DNA of 59,090 nucleotides, from NCBI RefSeq assembly GCF_010015585.1, contig NW_022985084.1, positions 474,735 to 533,824 on the forward strand, given 5' to 3'. A program made the translations under genes and the position numbers. The notes under the pieces are model-generated. The model was given only the letters and a program-made list of their open reading frames with translations, did no database searches and was not told where the DNA came from. This stretch comes from Eremomyces bilateralis CBS 781.70. Its lineage: Eukaryota; Ascomycota; Dothideomycetes; Eremomycetales; Eremomycetaceae. Shown in pieces: positions 1-10,868 of the stretch; position 1 is the first letter of the stretch; each line of letters begins with the position of its first letter.

Positions 1-329
1 TTACCATGAGTACCCACGTATGGCTGCAGCTGCCAGAGATTATTTGGCTATACCAGCATCTGGGGTATCAGTCGAAAGACTGTTCAGTGGGGGAAGAGAT
101 CTCTTAGGAGTGCGGAGGAGCTCAATGAGTGCAGAGACTATGAGGCGTCTTATGATGCTGCGAGATACATGGAAATAGCTTCAGAGATTTACGAATAATT
201 ACGAATAATTACGAATAATGCGAATATTATTCGTACGAATATTAGTAAGCGGAAATTCTAAATTTTATTCGTATTCGACTACGAATATTCGTACGAATAT
301 TCGTAATCGAATATTCGTGTCCAGCCCTA
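1..329 (+). mobile_element. 3' end of a hAT-family DNA transposon
   Basis: The window opens inside a hAT element. Positions 2-178 encode the transposase C-terminus. After its stop come 150 bp of subterminal repeats built from ACGAATA/TATTCGT words, ending in a terminal sequence that reads TAGGGCTGGACACGAATATT on the minus strand, at about 310-329. This tip resembles hAT ends, which commonly begin C/TAGGGCTGG. The target-site duplication would be the 8 bp after 329, but its partner lies outside the window. Family assignment is from the protein and the tip together. The rest of the element is off the left edge, so whether it is active cannot be judged. Confidence 0.75.
2..178 (+). CDS. hAT transposase C-terminal (dimerisation) fragment
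   Basis: This partial open frame of 58 codons enters from the left edge and ends at TAG 176-178. It contains the hallmark of the hAT C-terminal dimerisation region: a YPRMAAAARDYLAIPASGVS block followed by ERLFSGGRDLL and a short helix ending LRDTWK. The (Y/W)P.LA..A..YL.IPA.S...ER.FS pattern is diagnostic of hAT transposases. No stop or frameshift is visible within the part present. The start and the catalytic DDE region are outside the window. Confidence 0.75.
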   Translation, partial: YHEYPRMAAAARDYLAIPASGVSVERLFSGGRDLLGVRRSSMSAETMRRLMMLRDTWK

Positions 330-1157
330 AACCAGTCTATAAATAATTAAATCCGACATGCATGATGAATCAGACCTGCTGAATCCACGACATCCATGAT
401 TCTGGAGTGATATTTGACTGGATTGCTGGTGGGATTGCTGCCCCGTTGTCGGGCAAGGATCTGGTGATCACGTGGTTGGTCCTTTGGACCTTAATCAGTC
501 TGTCCTTACCATAGAAGAATCCTAACTTTATCGACTTTCCCTTAGTTACAATACAACAACCTTCCATAGTTTCGTGAATTCTTTGTATCACCATGTCAGG
601 GGATCCAATGTCAGGTGATATATCCGATCCCCACTGTAGCCACATGCAATGCCCACATCTCATGTAAGTAGAGACTTTACCAGTCTGACGCCACACCATA
701 CGCCACATCTCGATGTCTGTGCAGCGCCACGTCCAGTCGGATTCGTGCAGGCGCCACCTTGTGAATTTTGTTCCAGGTCGGCGCCTTCCCGAACATGCAA
801 GTGGCTATCACACTTGACATTTCCAACTTCAAGTGGATTCCAATTTCCATCCTATCACCAACTCCTCGTCTCCCACTCGACCGAACACCTTGAACACTTC
901 ATATCCTCCAACCTTCACTTTCTCAATCCCTCCATCAACCAGCAGCTAGCAGGTGTTGTGGTCATTCTGCTGTTCAGTCGCAACGGAATTACCGCCACTC
1001 GAACCCCATCTTCTCCTCCCGTCGTCTCCAAGATTGCCGGATCCTTCACTCGATTCATACCATATCATCATCGTTCGTTTGCCTCTGAATAGCCTTGGGA
1101 TTGATCCACTGGCTCCGACATTCTCACCGACATCCACATCCGCCTTCGATCACTACT
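330..1157. other. Intergenic and eIF4E leader
   Basis: No gene is supported here. Roughly 650-1157 is pyrimidine-rich on the plus strand, with many CTCC and TTCC runs, as fungal promoters and 5' leaders often are, and probably holds the eIF4E promoter and leader. Open frames of up to 147 codons in this stretch have no recognisable family features and overlap each other in different frames. Confidence 0.5.
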
Positions 1158-2061
1158 ATGACTGAACTTGCCCCAGCCCCGACTCTGGGAGAGCCTCAGT
1201 CTCCCGTTCCTTTGGACACAATCCCGATCTCTCCGGCAGATGGCACTGGCGCATCAGACAAGGAGGAACAGGCATCGTCCGACCAGCCCGTCACCGTGTT
1301 CCATGATCCCAACAACTTCAACGTTAAGCATCCGTTGATGAACACCTGGACTCTATGGTTCACCAAGCCACCGAGCGGAAAGGTATGGCGTTCCGTTCTC
1401 TATTCACGGATTTTAAGGGGGTAAGAACTGACAGCAGCTAGGGCGATAACTGGAACGAGCTTCTCAAAGAGGTCATCACTTTCGGTTCGGTGGAAGAGTT
1501 TTGGGGAATCCACGTATGCGCTTTCCTAGCTTTCCCTTTCCTATCTTCTCGTGCTAATCGAACCGATGGATACAGAACAATATCACCGCGGTCTCCGAGC
1601 TCTCTCTCAAGTCCGATTACCATATGTTCAAAAAGGGCATTCGACCGGAATGGGAGGACCCCCAAAACAGGCATGGCGGCAAATGGGCGTTTCAATTCAA
1701 GGACAAGAAGGCCATCGACATCGACGCGTTGTGGCTGCATATGATGCTTGCTGCCATCGGCGAAACCCTTGAGGATGAAGGTGATAACGAGGTCATGGGC
1801 GTCGTTGTTAATGTCCGCAAAGTTTTCTACCGGATCGGTCTCTGGACTCGCACCGTCGGGAAGGCGACCACTAGCGGGGGAGAGAATGGATCGGGCGGGA
1901 AGACTCGAACCGCCGACCAGGGTAAGGATGTGCTGCTGAAAATCGGGCGACGGTTCAAGGGAGCATTGGACTTGAAGGATACCGACCAGGTCGAGTTCTC
2001 AGGCCACATGGACAGCGCTCATTCTGGCAGCACGCGAGCGAAGGCGAAGTTGGTGGTGTGA
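1158..2061 (+). CDS. eIF4E: Eukaryotic translation initiation factor 4E (cap-binding protein)
   Basis: Exons are 1158-1382, 1442-1513 and 1576-2061, joined in phase to 260 residues. The protein binds the m7G cap of mRNA in the cytoplasm and, with eIF4G, recruits the 43S complex. The core is clear: PLMNTWTLWF, then GDNWNELL (the first cap-stacking Trp), EEFWGI, GIRPEWEDPQNRHGGKW (the second cap-stacking Trp followed by the conserved Glu) and VVVNVR. The N-terminal 50 residues are acidic and low in structure, as in fungal eIF4Es. A Gly/Ser/Thr-rich insert of about 20 residues sits between strand IGLWTR and the final helix and strand, near the C-terminal loop that borders the cap pocket. ATG 1158 is chosen because it directly precedes the acidic leader and the frame is open through the first donor. 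Both introns have GT..AG ends (59 and 62 nt). Confidence 0.93.
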
Positions 2062-2938
2062 TTGGGTCGCATCCCAGCGCACCATGTACCGAGAACGGCC
2101 TTGATTCTCACTTGTCGGACCGGCTCCTTTCGCATGCAGTTGTTTTGAACCGACATGCATGGTGGGGCGGTCTTTGGGTCGTATGGCCCTAGGGGAAAGG
2201 AAAAAACCTGGAGGTGAAAAAGTGGCCCTCCGAGGTTTTTATTGCAGTCATGAATCGTTCTTTCGCATGACCAAGGAATGGGAAGAGCCCGGCGTCAGGA
2301 CACTATCATTCGACGGACAATGATGATAGAGGGTTGTTTTATCGAACCGATGGACATTGAAGGCAGGGATGGGATATGTGTCCAATATCTTAGCAAGGAG
2401 CATCAACATCATGGATAGATAGGTCTAATCCGGAGATATCTCTACCAGCATGGATTTCCCCTTGATGATTGATCCTGTGATACCCGGCGGCTCGGATCAC
2501 GCGCCACACTTCTCAGTTCTCACATGCACGTTCAACGTAACAAGTAATAAATTAACAAGTAAGTTACGGATACTCCGTAACAAGTAATTACAAGTTGAAT
2601 CAACCCGTGCACGTGCCCTCTCCTGCCAGGTGTGCCGTGTGCGGTGTGGCGTCTTATTACTACCACGACAGCCTAGCGCTTGCAATGCCCTATTTTGAAA
2701 GTTACGTACGCTCATCGGCTCCCGGTCCTGTCAAGTTAAGTTGGCATCTGACGTCCGAACGCGCAGCTCCATCGGGCCTCTCTTAATACTTTACCTCCAT
2801 TTCATGTTTTCATGATATCAATTTTCACCCTGCCAACCCTCCAATATTCCCACACCCTCAATAACCTATCCTGTACGAGAGAGTTTGATCCTCTACCTAC
2901 TCTATCCTACCATATCGCCAGCCATCGATTCCTAGATC
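2062..2938. other. Intergenic between eIF4E and the DnaJ gene
   Basis: About 0.9 kb with no supportable gene. It should hold the eIF4E 3' UTR and the promoter of the DnaJ gene. The only structure seen is the palindrome and TAACAAGTAA repeats near 2535-2600, listed separately. Confidence 0.5.
2535..2600. repeat. TACTCCGTA-type palindrome with TAACAAGTAA repeats
   Basis: GTTACGGATACTCCGTAAC at 2563-2581 is a perfect 8-bp inverted repeat around a TAC centre. It is flanked by short direct repeats of (T)AACAAGTAA at about 2538, 2553 and 2578. TACGGAGTA/TACTCCGTA words are, to my recollection, common in intergenic DNA of Eurotiales. That is recollection, not a search. It could be the tip of a small inverted-repeat element or a protein-binding site. 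Confidence 0.45.
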
Positions 2939-4704
2939 ATGGTGGTCGATACGGCCTATTATGACGCCTTGGGCGTTTCCCCCACCGCCACCGAGCTGGA
3001 AATCAAGAAAGCGTACCGAAAACGCGCCATACAGCTACATCCAGGTCGGTCAACTATGCACCATGGATTCTCCTCGAAGATTGCTAACATCGCCGCCTGT
3101 TAGACAAGAATCCCGATGACGAAACTGCCCATGAAAAGTTTCAAACTGTAGGCCGAATTCGCCGCCGTGCCTCTCTCCGTGCTTACCATGCATGTTCTAG
3201 ATCGGTGAAGCCTACCAAGTTCTGAGCGACAAGGCTCTGCGAAGTCAATACGACAAGCATGGGAAAGAGGGCGCCATTCCGAGCGCGGGATTCGGTATGC
3301 CACCCAACATCCTAGTGATGGGTTTCAACTAAATATGAGATGCAGAGGATCCGGCCGAGTTCCTTACGATGATTTTTGGAGGCGATGCGTTTATGGATTG
3401 GTAAATGATGCTGGATACTCGTGACGGAAACCGGGCTAACTGGCTAGGATCGGCGAAATCTCCCTCATGAAAGACCTCCTGAAGACGATGGAGATATCTA
3501 CAAAGGAGATGGAGGAAAATGAGGCCCGTGCCGCAGCAGAAGCAGAAGCAGAAGCGGCAGCTAGCGCAGGGAATGGTAAAGAGACGCCCGAGGCATCATC
3601 TTCCGCACCCCCACCGTACGTCGAAGTCGAATCCGCCGGAGATTCATATCCGCCCGAGAAACCGAAACCCGCCATGAAGGAGACAGCCACACCATCCCCA
3701 ACACGCTCTGGCACGAGTACTCCCCGTCCCGCCGGTATACCCACGCGATTAGCCATCATGGGGAAGTCGGAGGAAGATGCCCGGCTGGATGCAGCCGGAG
3801 TCTCTGAAGCCGAGAAGGAGCTCCAGGCGAAAGAGAAGAAGAAGGGCGGATTGACGAGAGAGCAACGAGAGGAGTTGGCTGCATACGAGATGGAACGAAG
3901 AAAGATCCGAGAAGAGCGTGTCGACACTCTGGGAAAGAAGTTAACCGATAAAATCAGCCTGTGGACGGAAACAGATAAAGGGCCGGATGTTACTGCCGCT
4001 TTCAAGGAGAAGATCCACCTGGAGATTGAGAACCTAAAAATGGAGAGTTTCGGTTTGGAAATCTTGCACGCCATCGGCGCGACGTACCTCCAGAAATCAA
4101 CCTCATTCCTAAAGAGTCAAAAGTTCCTGGGCATCTCCGGCTTCTTCTCTAGGCTCAAAGACAAGGGTACTCTAGCCAAAGAGACGTGGACCACCATCTC
4201 CACGGCCATCGATGCGCAGCATACCATGCAGGAAATGGTCCACCTGGAGGAGCGGGGCGGGGAGGACTGGACCGAGGAGAAAAAGGCCGAGTATGAGAGG
4301 AGGGTTACGGGGAAGGTTCTGGCCGCCGCATGGAGAGGAAGCAAATTGGAAGTCCAGAGTGTCTTACGGGAGGTGTGTGACCGAGTCTTGAACGACCCTT
4401 CTGTCCGACTAGAGAAGCGGATAGAAAGGGCGCACGCATTATCCATGGCCGGAGAGATGTTCGCAAAGGTACGTGTTCTTTCCTCTATCATCGATCCTGC
4501 CATCTGTCAACCGAGCCTAGGCTGACCCGAGGTTTTCAGGCTGCCCGAGACCCCGAAGAAGAAGGCGACTTCATGGCGTTCGAAATGCTCATGGCTGAGG
4601 CCGCGGCGAAAAAGGAGAAGACCAAGTCCGACAAGAAAAATAAGAAGAGTAAAAAGGACGAGTCGATGGCATCATCATCCACCCAACCTCCGGACTTTAA
4701 ATAA
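2939..4704 (+). CDS. DnaJ/DnaJ-X domain co-chaperone (Caj1/Djp1-like)
   Basis: Six exons: 2939-3044, 3104-3147, 3201-3294, 3346-3400, 3448-4468 and 4540-4704, giving 494 residues. The N-terminus is a J domain (about residues 6-70): [20 protein letters not shown], then the HPD tripeptide, [22 protein letters not shown] is the residue set that stimulates Hsp70 ATPase; here its Asp codon is split by intron 1 (G|AC). After the IFGGDAF segment comes a charged, Ala/Glu- and Pro-rich linker. The DnaJ-X region follows ([13 protein letters not shown] ... [12 protein letters not shown] ... FFSRLKDKG), typical of yeast Caj1, Djp1 and Xdj-like proteins. The tail is lysine-rich. Djp1 relatives act in import to peroxisomes and mitochondria; which role applies here cannot be told from sequence. 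Confidence 0.9.
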
Positions 4705-5826
4705 AGCTAGCCACGGCAGCTATCATGCCCGAACCCGAAGCCGATGGTGTAATGGGCTTCAACGATCTGATCTTCTCGATCTGGCCTTAGGCGGACTTTT
4801 CACTCCGGCTACGTTGTGTAGCATTAGAATTGAGGAGCCGAGTGCACCTTGGGAGTTATCTACGACTAGATCCACTGACATGCGTTACATAGACACACTG
4901 GAACCACACCTGTTTGAACTCGCATGTTAAACTCATCTGTGATTAGTACTCAAAGTCATCCTGCTTACGGCATGTGCTCTGATCTGGTATGGCAAAGCAA
5001 TTCCACCACTTTGGACAACATGACCAGGAGGAGTCGTCATTGTCGATTCAACGACTGTCTTTAGCTCGGGTCGTGATTAGGAGTGGCCACTATTTTCCCG
5101 TTTCCCAGGCCCATACTCCGGTTTGGATTATATTCAGTGAATATGAATTCAATTTCTAATAATTTCCGGATTTTTGGTTCTCCTCCGCATCTGAGACAAG
5201 CAGATCATGGCTTCCGATCTCACTGGCTGATCCGAAATCGCACAAGTCTTTTAAGGTTTATATTATTCCGGATACCCTCCCGCGACCAGCATGATTTGGA
5301 CGACAGTAACAAGACGACAGAGAAGATGTAACAAAAGTAGGCTTCCTCGCTCTTCTCCGTGCCATGTTTGACTGCTGTTGCTTTCCTCTCAAGTTCGTAC
5401 TAGCAAAATATGCCTTATGGTTGCATGGCATATTTACGGTCGACAGGTTCCGAACGGACGGCACGAAACGATCGGCGAGAAACATCTGACCGGAGCCTTT
5501 GTCGAGTGAGTTCATACATCATGGACGGATTTGAGCCAGCCGAGATTTGCACCTATCCAATTTTTAATGATCTCTTCGTCTACAATATGCCCCCGGACCT
5601 TCCCCGTCCCATCGCTCCCCTCCCTTTGCATAGCGGATGCCCGTGTTTGACCTAAGCAATGGCGGTGTTTGGGGACTTGATATTCAGCACTGATAGCAGA
5701 TATCTTCACTCCATAGCAAGTCGAAATCAACTTCCATGTCACCGAATAACAATAAGATATTGAGTATGAGTCACTGGTGACTTGAAGTATGGTTTGTGAT
5801 GGAAATAACTTTCGAGGCCATGCTAC
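4705..5826. other. Intergenic, convergent gene ends
   Basis: 1.1 kb between the stop codons of the DnaJ gene (+) and mitochondrial IleRS (-). Short open frames at 5083-5331 and 5410-5655 show no family pattern and no splice context. Nothing else was recognised. Confidence 0.5.
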
Positions 5827-8800
5827 TTAACAAGACTTGACGACGTCCTCACATCGTACACATAGATCTTCCTGGGAATTTGCGACATGTCTCCAGCACC
5901 GCGGGCATTTTGCGCGGGGAGAAGGGTGTACTGAGACACGGCCTTGACAGCCAGCAAATTCGAACTTCTCCTCGAACTCCCAGGCCGTGATATTCTCCAT
6001 TGGACGGTCTCCCTTGATAACTTGTACTTCGGACACTACCAGTACTGCTGCCAATTCGTCGGCAAAGCCATCCCCAAAACGCGTTTCACCACCTCCGGCG
6101 TTCTCAATATCGCTCAGGCTCTGCCAGATATCCGCAGCAGATTCCGAGAGATGGACGACCACACTTGTCTCTAAGCCGGAACCTATCAAGCCCTTCGATC
6201 TTGCCGCTTCTTGCGCAGTTTTTACGGCGGAACTTAGCGTCTTTAGAAGTGCAAACTGTTCGTCCAAGGACTGCGTTGCCACTAGACCCTCAACACTCTC
6301 CTTGCCAAGGCTCAGCATTAAACTGCTCGGTTCCCAAAGCCTTTGAAGTGGATGTTGAAGCTGCGGCTGCAAGTGAACGGGAGCATGCGCATATGTCTCT
6401 TCCACCAACAATGGGGTAATGGGACTGAGAATCTTCAACAACGCCTGGAAGATCTGGAAACACACGAATTGTGCAGCCATTCGGTCTTCCCCCCCTCCGG
6501 TGTAGAGTCTATCTTTTAATGCTTCGAAGTAGAAAGCGGACAGGTCTGTGTTAATGTAGTGGTTGAGTCTTTGTATGCCTCTGTGGAACTCGTACGATCG
6601 ATAGTGAGCAACGATGTCTTGATATGTTCCCTCCAGCTGCACCATTGCCATTTGATCCATCCAGCGGAACTGGGCTACGTCTCGACCCTTCCACTCAGAC
6701 GGTTGGTAATGGTTTAGCACCCCTAAAAGCCATTTCAGAGTGACTCGGGCTTTGTGGAGATTGCCCGACACGAGCTTCAGAAGGGTTTCCCCAAGAACTA
6801 TATCCTTGGTATAATCGCTTCCGGCAACCCAAAGACGAAGAACATCAGGCCCAAGCGCGTCATATACTTGACCTTTTGCCCCATGGCTACCTTTGCCTTT
6901 CTTTTTCAAAGGAGGCAACAAAGAGCCATCCATGATCTGACTCGGAGCGACGACGTTTCCGATTGATTTGCTCATCTTGATGCCATGCTCATCCAAAGTG
7001 AAACCATGCGTGATCAAGGTTTTGAATGGTGCAACCACTGGTGCTGTCTGGGATGGAGATGAACTAGCATCATTCCGTAAAAGCTGCTCGGAAACGAAAG
7101 TGAGGAGGGACGATTGAAACCAGCCCCGATGCTGATCGGACCCTTCAAGGTAGACATCCGCCACTGGTGTGCTTGTGTCCTTCGCAAGTGTCATCCAGCT
7201 AGTACCGCTGTCAAACCACACATCCATCGTGTCCTTTCCTCGCTCGTAGGAACCAGACAAATTCGGAGGAATCCATGCTTGATCATCTTCTGCGTCAGTC
7301 CACCAACAGTCAACGCCACGCTGTCGCATGGTATCCAGGATGTGTTCTATCGTCCCTTCAGTCATTATCGGCTGACGATCCCCCTTATCGGTTCTGTAGA
7401 GGGCGGGAATCGGCACGCCCCATGATCTCTGCCGTGAGATACACCAATGGCTTCGCCCATTGACGAAACTCTCTAGGCGTGCTCTGCTTGACTCTGGTAG
7501 GAACTTTACGTTGGTTAAAGCTTGGATCGCGTGGGGCTTGATTTCCGCAACGTCGGCGAACCATTGCTCGGTGGCACGAATGATGAGCGGCTGCTTGGTT
7601 CGCCAATCGATAGGATACTTGTGAGTAATTTCGTGGGTCGCGAGAACACTGAGACTGCGAGAGGGATCTCCATTCTGTTCGGCTCGGAGGTAATCCAGGA
7701 TCGCCACGGTCCCCTCTGTCTGTACAGGCTTTCCCGCAAGTGTCTCTGGGGAAGCCGGTAATGCCTCGGAAGTGAACCGCGCATAATCATCAACAGGGGC
7801 GAACGGCTCCAATCCCAAGTCGGCACACATGTTGTAGTCGTCCACGCCATGTCCGGGGGCCATATGGACCAGCCCTGACCCCGAGCTGGATGTGACAAAG
7901 TCCGCATGGACCACTTTCTGACGCTGATTTCTTTGCAGTGGATTGAGATATTCCACCTGACCGGCAATCTCCTTTCCAGAAATGGGACCTGCAATAATAG
8001 ATACGCTCTCCGAATTCAGGATCGTCTGTAGGAACTCGACTCGGGTCGTGCACACCAAGTATTGGGGCAGTCCGGAGGATAGTTCAGAGCTTATCCTGGG
8101 CTCAACAACGTAGTAATCCAGAATATTGTTGACCGCAATGGCTTTGTTCGCAGGGAGAGTCCAAGGAGTTGTTGTCCAGACAAGAGCTCTCAATCGCGCT
8201 GGATCGACGCCCGGCATTTGAGATATCGTCGTCGGCAGGGAAACAATAGGATAGCCAATGAACGCCGCAGTGGATTTAAAATTGTCGTCATACTCAAGTT
8301 CTGCTTCAGCTAACGCTGTTCGCGATGATCCGGACCAGTACACTGGTTTCTTCGCCCGATAGATCAGCCTATTTCTGACCATGTTCTTGAATACTTGGAG
8401 CTGATTCAGTTCAAATTCAGCATCCAGAGTCTTGTAGGCATTGCCCCAGTCACCCATTACCGCCCACTCTTTGAACCCTCGCTTCTGCTCCTCGATTGTG
8501 TCCAGTGCAAATCGTCGGGCGGCATTGCGTATTTGGGGGGGATCCAGCCCAGATTTCTGCGCTTGTATAGCTTTGAGCTCAATCGGTAGGCCGTGACAAT
8601 CCCATCCGGGGACATATTGGACTCGCTTGCCTTCACCGACTTGAAACCGACAGATGATATCCTTCAAAATCTTGTTCACGGCATGGCCAGCGTGAAGTCC
8701 ACCGTTCGCATAAGGCGGCCCGTCGTGAAGAGTGAAGGAGGGCCTATCTACCTGAGCACCTTGCCAACTGTAGAACTCATCGGTGCAACGAGCTAGGTAG

Positions 8801-8892
8801 GGCGAAGGTAACGGCGGCCTCGCGGGAAGGGTGGATTTCGGAAGCTTGAGAGTTGCCGTCCATTGTGCTCGAAACGGCGAAGAGATTCTCAT
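5827..8892 (-). CDS. ISM1: Mitochondrial isoleucyl-tRNA synthetase
   Basis: Single-exon gene of 1021 residues. The frame is open a little further upstream, but only from a non-ATG codon at 8955, so ATG 8892 (MRISSPF) is the first usable start. The class I signature is complete: the HIGH-type motif HAGH near residue 68 within DGPPYANGGLHAGHAVN, and KMSKS near 639 in GIKMSKSIGN. The editing (CP1) insertion lies between them, including VWTTTPWTLPAN. A C-terminal zinc ribbon CPRCW..CVRC lies near residue 1000. The first 45 residues are Arg/Ser/Pro-rich with no acidic residue, as in a mitochondrial presequence. The bacterial-style length and zinc ribbon also point to the organellar enzyme, which charges mitochondrial tRNA-Ile. 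Confidence 0.95.
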   Translation of the reverse strand: MRISSPFRAQWTATLKLPKSTLPARPPLPSPYLARCTDEFYSWQGAQVDRPSFTLHDGPPYANGGLHAGHAVNKILKDIICRFQVGEGKRVQYVPGWDCHGLPIELKAIQAQKSGLDPPQIRNAARRFALDTIEEQKRGFKEWAVMGDWGNAYKTLDAEFELNQLQVFKNMVRNRLIYRAKKPVYWSGSSRTALAEAELEYDDNFKSTAAFIGYPIVSLPTTISQMPGVDPARLRALVWTTTPWTLPANKAIAVNNILDYYVVEPRISSELSSGLPQYLVCTTRVEFLQTILNSESVSIIAGPISGKEIAGQVEYLNPLQRNQRQKVVHADFVTSSSGSGLVHMAPGHGVDDYNMCADLGLEPFAPVDDYARFTSEALPASPETLAGKPVQTEGTVAILDYLRAEQNGDPSRSLSVLATHEITHKYPIDWRTKQPLIIRATEQWFADVAEIKPHAIQALTNVKFLPESSRARLESFVNGRSHWCISRQRSWGVPIPALYRTDKGDRQPIMTEGTIEHILDTMRQRGVDCWWTDAEDDQAWIPPNLSGSYERGKDTMDVWFDSGTSWMTLAKDTSTPVADVYLEGSDQHRGWFQSSLLTFVSEQLLRNDASSSPSQTAPVVAPFKTLITHGFTLDEHGIKMSKSIGNVVAPSQIMDGSLLPPLKKKGKGSHGAKGQVYDALGPDVLRLWVAGSDYTKDIVLGETLLKLVSGNLHKARVTLKWLLGVLNHYQPSEWKGRDVAQFRWMDQMAMVQLEGTYQDIVAHYRSYEFHRGIQRLNHYINTDLSAFYFEALKDRLYTGGGEDRMAAQFVCFQIFQALLKILSPITPLLVEETYAHAPVHLQPQLQHPLQRLWEPSSLMLSLGKESVEGLVATQSLDEQFALLKTLSSAVKTAQEAARSKGLIGSGLETSVVVHLSESAADIWQSLSDIENAGGGETRFGDGFADELAAVLVVSEVQVIKGDRPMENITAWEFEEKFEFAGCQGRVSVHPSPRAKCPRCWRHVANSQEDLCVRCEDVVKSC

Positions 8893-9243
8893 AATCCCTC
8901 TTGATTCATGACTATAACGAGCGAGCACGACTGTACGCGGACAAAGGCGCGTCAATAATTACGGCTGAGCAATAACGAACGTAAACTTCCTCAGCATAGG
9001 GTTTGGTCTGACGATATTGCTTCGAGATCAGGGCGATGGGAAATTTCAACGCGCTGTCACGTGAGTTGACTTCTCAGACGACGAGACCAGGCAATCTACC
9101 AAAAGGGGTGTCTTCTGCCAGGTTTGCTAAGGTAACTAGTTTGAATATCTCTAACTAATTATTCTGAATGATAGAGCATAAATGTAATTGTATTGTCCTA
9201 CGGCCATTCTCCAAACGCCAGTCTACTAAACCTCAAATTTAGC
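8893..9243. other. Intergenic (promoter of mitochondrial IleRS)
   Basis: 350 bp between the start of the mitochondrial IleRS gene and the stop of the PHAF1-like gene, both on the minus strand. It presumably holds the IleRS promoter and the PHAF1-like 3' UTR. No further structure recognised. Confidence 0.4.
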
Positions 9244-10868
9244 TCAAAATACTGTCAGAGCACTAATAGACCCGTTCTTTAAGACTTCAAAGACCATTCC
9301 TGGAAAGCCAAACAACTCCGTATTCCCAAGACTCTGCTCCCCACGTAAAGCATCTTCCTCGGGTTGTCGCCATCTTGCGGTTGATGTGGAATCGGCACTC
9401 TCCTCCCACCCTCCAAGCAATTCGCAGCTACTACTCGGACTACCACCCCATCCGCGATTGAGGACCATCGGCCTTTGCTGAGAACCTTCCTCATCCGTAT
9501 TGCTGTATGTCTCGTGGAAAACTTCCTTGAGTCGACCCGAAACATCGCCAAAAGGCATTTCGGAATTCAGTGGCTCCTTGTATTGGTTTGAAGGGACATG
9601 CTCCAGGGTCCACCTGCTCCTGCGGTGCCGGTTGAACGAGAAGGAGCCGGGGATGTTGGCATGAAAGATGATTTTTGATACCGTTAAGTGGTTCCCAGAG
9701 AAGGGACCATGACGTGAAATATTGCTAACTTCGTCCCGGGAGGGAGATGTCGGGGAAATCGGTGAGATGAACGTCGGCTTTGTCAGGAACACATCGAAGC
9801 CGTGTTGAAAGTAGTTGTAGAAGCATTCTGCAGATGCAGCCTCGTGGTCAGCGAGGTTCAAGTTACCATCGTCCTCCCTGTCGGAATCGTCGGTCTCGGT
9901 ATGACTTGATGAGTGGTCGGTGTCCACCAGGTCCTCTTGATTCGGAGAGTCAAAGCCCTGAAAGGTGGTGTCCCCATGAGGTACTCCTCGATGAATCGAA
10001 AGACGATGGTCATTCTTGCGATAGATTGCATCCGGCGGGCCAAGCTCGGCTACCAAGTCCTGGGCCGTAGTCTCACTCAGAGTAATCGAAAAGGAGGGGC
10101 TCGACCGGCGCACAAGCTCAATTCGACCCTCCCCATAAATTTTGGCAAGTTCCACCTCGTCTGGAACCCCGTCTTTGGCACGGCTTGAGAGTGCAAGCGA
10201 TCTTGGATTTGGAGGTATTTCGGTGTATAGAGTATCCCGAGCTTTGGGCCAGGATTCGCCATGAAAAATTGCCATCGAAGTTGATGGGGAAGTGGCTGAG
10301 CTGGAGAGAAGTGAAACAAAATCCACGGATGGCGACCACGCGGATGAGAGGAGGGGGAATGTAAAGGATAATCCAGGGTAGGATAGTATATATGTTCCTT
10401 TGTCAACATCGTTTGAGCAAGGATGAAGGTACTCGCCGGGAAAGGTCGGGCCTAGGAGGCGTTGGTAAACGTGTCGAAATGTTGGACCCGTCGCGGTTGA
10501 TGTATAATCCACGTCTCCTGCAGAATCGGCAGGCTTGGTGACGTCGATCGACTTGTATGTAAGCTTAATTCTTGCGAAGTCAAGAACCTCGATCAGTCGA
10601 AGTCTCTGATCTGCCCCATCGAATCTTAGACGTAAACCATTTCGAGGAAGATCGATGACCACTGGAGTCCCCACTGGATCGGAGACAGAGTACGATAGAT
10701 CAATCTTTGGGAATAGTTGTGGTTGTGCCTTGAGACGGGTTAAAATACTATGAAGGGAAACTCCGAGTGCTATGCAATCCAGTCAGTATGTGATGCATCC
10801 ATTTCGGAATAATACGCACTGATAAATCCCAGAGAGCGGCCCGGGTGAACGGCAAAACCGGAGGTCAT
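9244..10868 (-). CDS. PHAF1/UPF0183 family protein
   Basis: Two exons on the minus strand, 10868-10820 and 10769-9244, separated by a 50-nt intron, give 524 residues. Joining the first exon (MTSGFAVHPGRSLGFI) to LGVSLHSILTRLKAQ reproduces the family N-terminus, PGR.LG..LG..L..., which the long exon alone lacks. Further family blocks are DLPRNGLRLRFDGADQRLRL, IEVLDFARIKLTYKS, FRHVYQRLLGPTFPGEY and the terminal FEVLKNGSISALTVF. The human member C16orf70/PHAF1 binds phosphoinositides with BCAS3 at autophagic structures. A role in autophagy is therefore possible but is family inference. The middle holds a long Ser/Asp-rich fungal insert (about residues 240-300). Confidence 0.85.

Noticed and set aside
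649-1092. 147-codon plus-strand frame upstream of eIF4E
   Set aside because: Low-complexity Pro/Ser/His composition from pyrimidine-rich leader DNA, overlapped by other frames, no family pattern.
3436-4074. 212-codon minus-strand frame over the DnaJ gene
   Set aside because: Antisense shadow of the long Ala/Glu/Lys-rich exon; Ser/Phe-rich nonsense composition.
8893-8955. N-terminal extension of mitochondrial IleRS to 8955
   Set aside because: It would begin at TTG; ATG 8892 already gives a good presequence.
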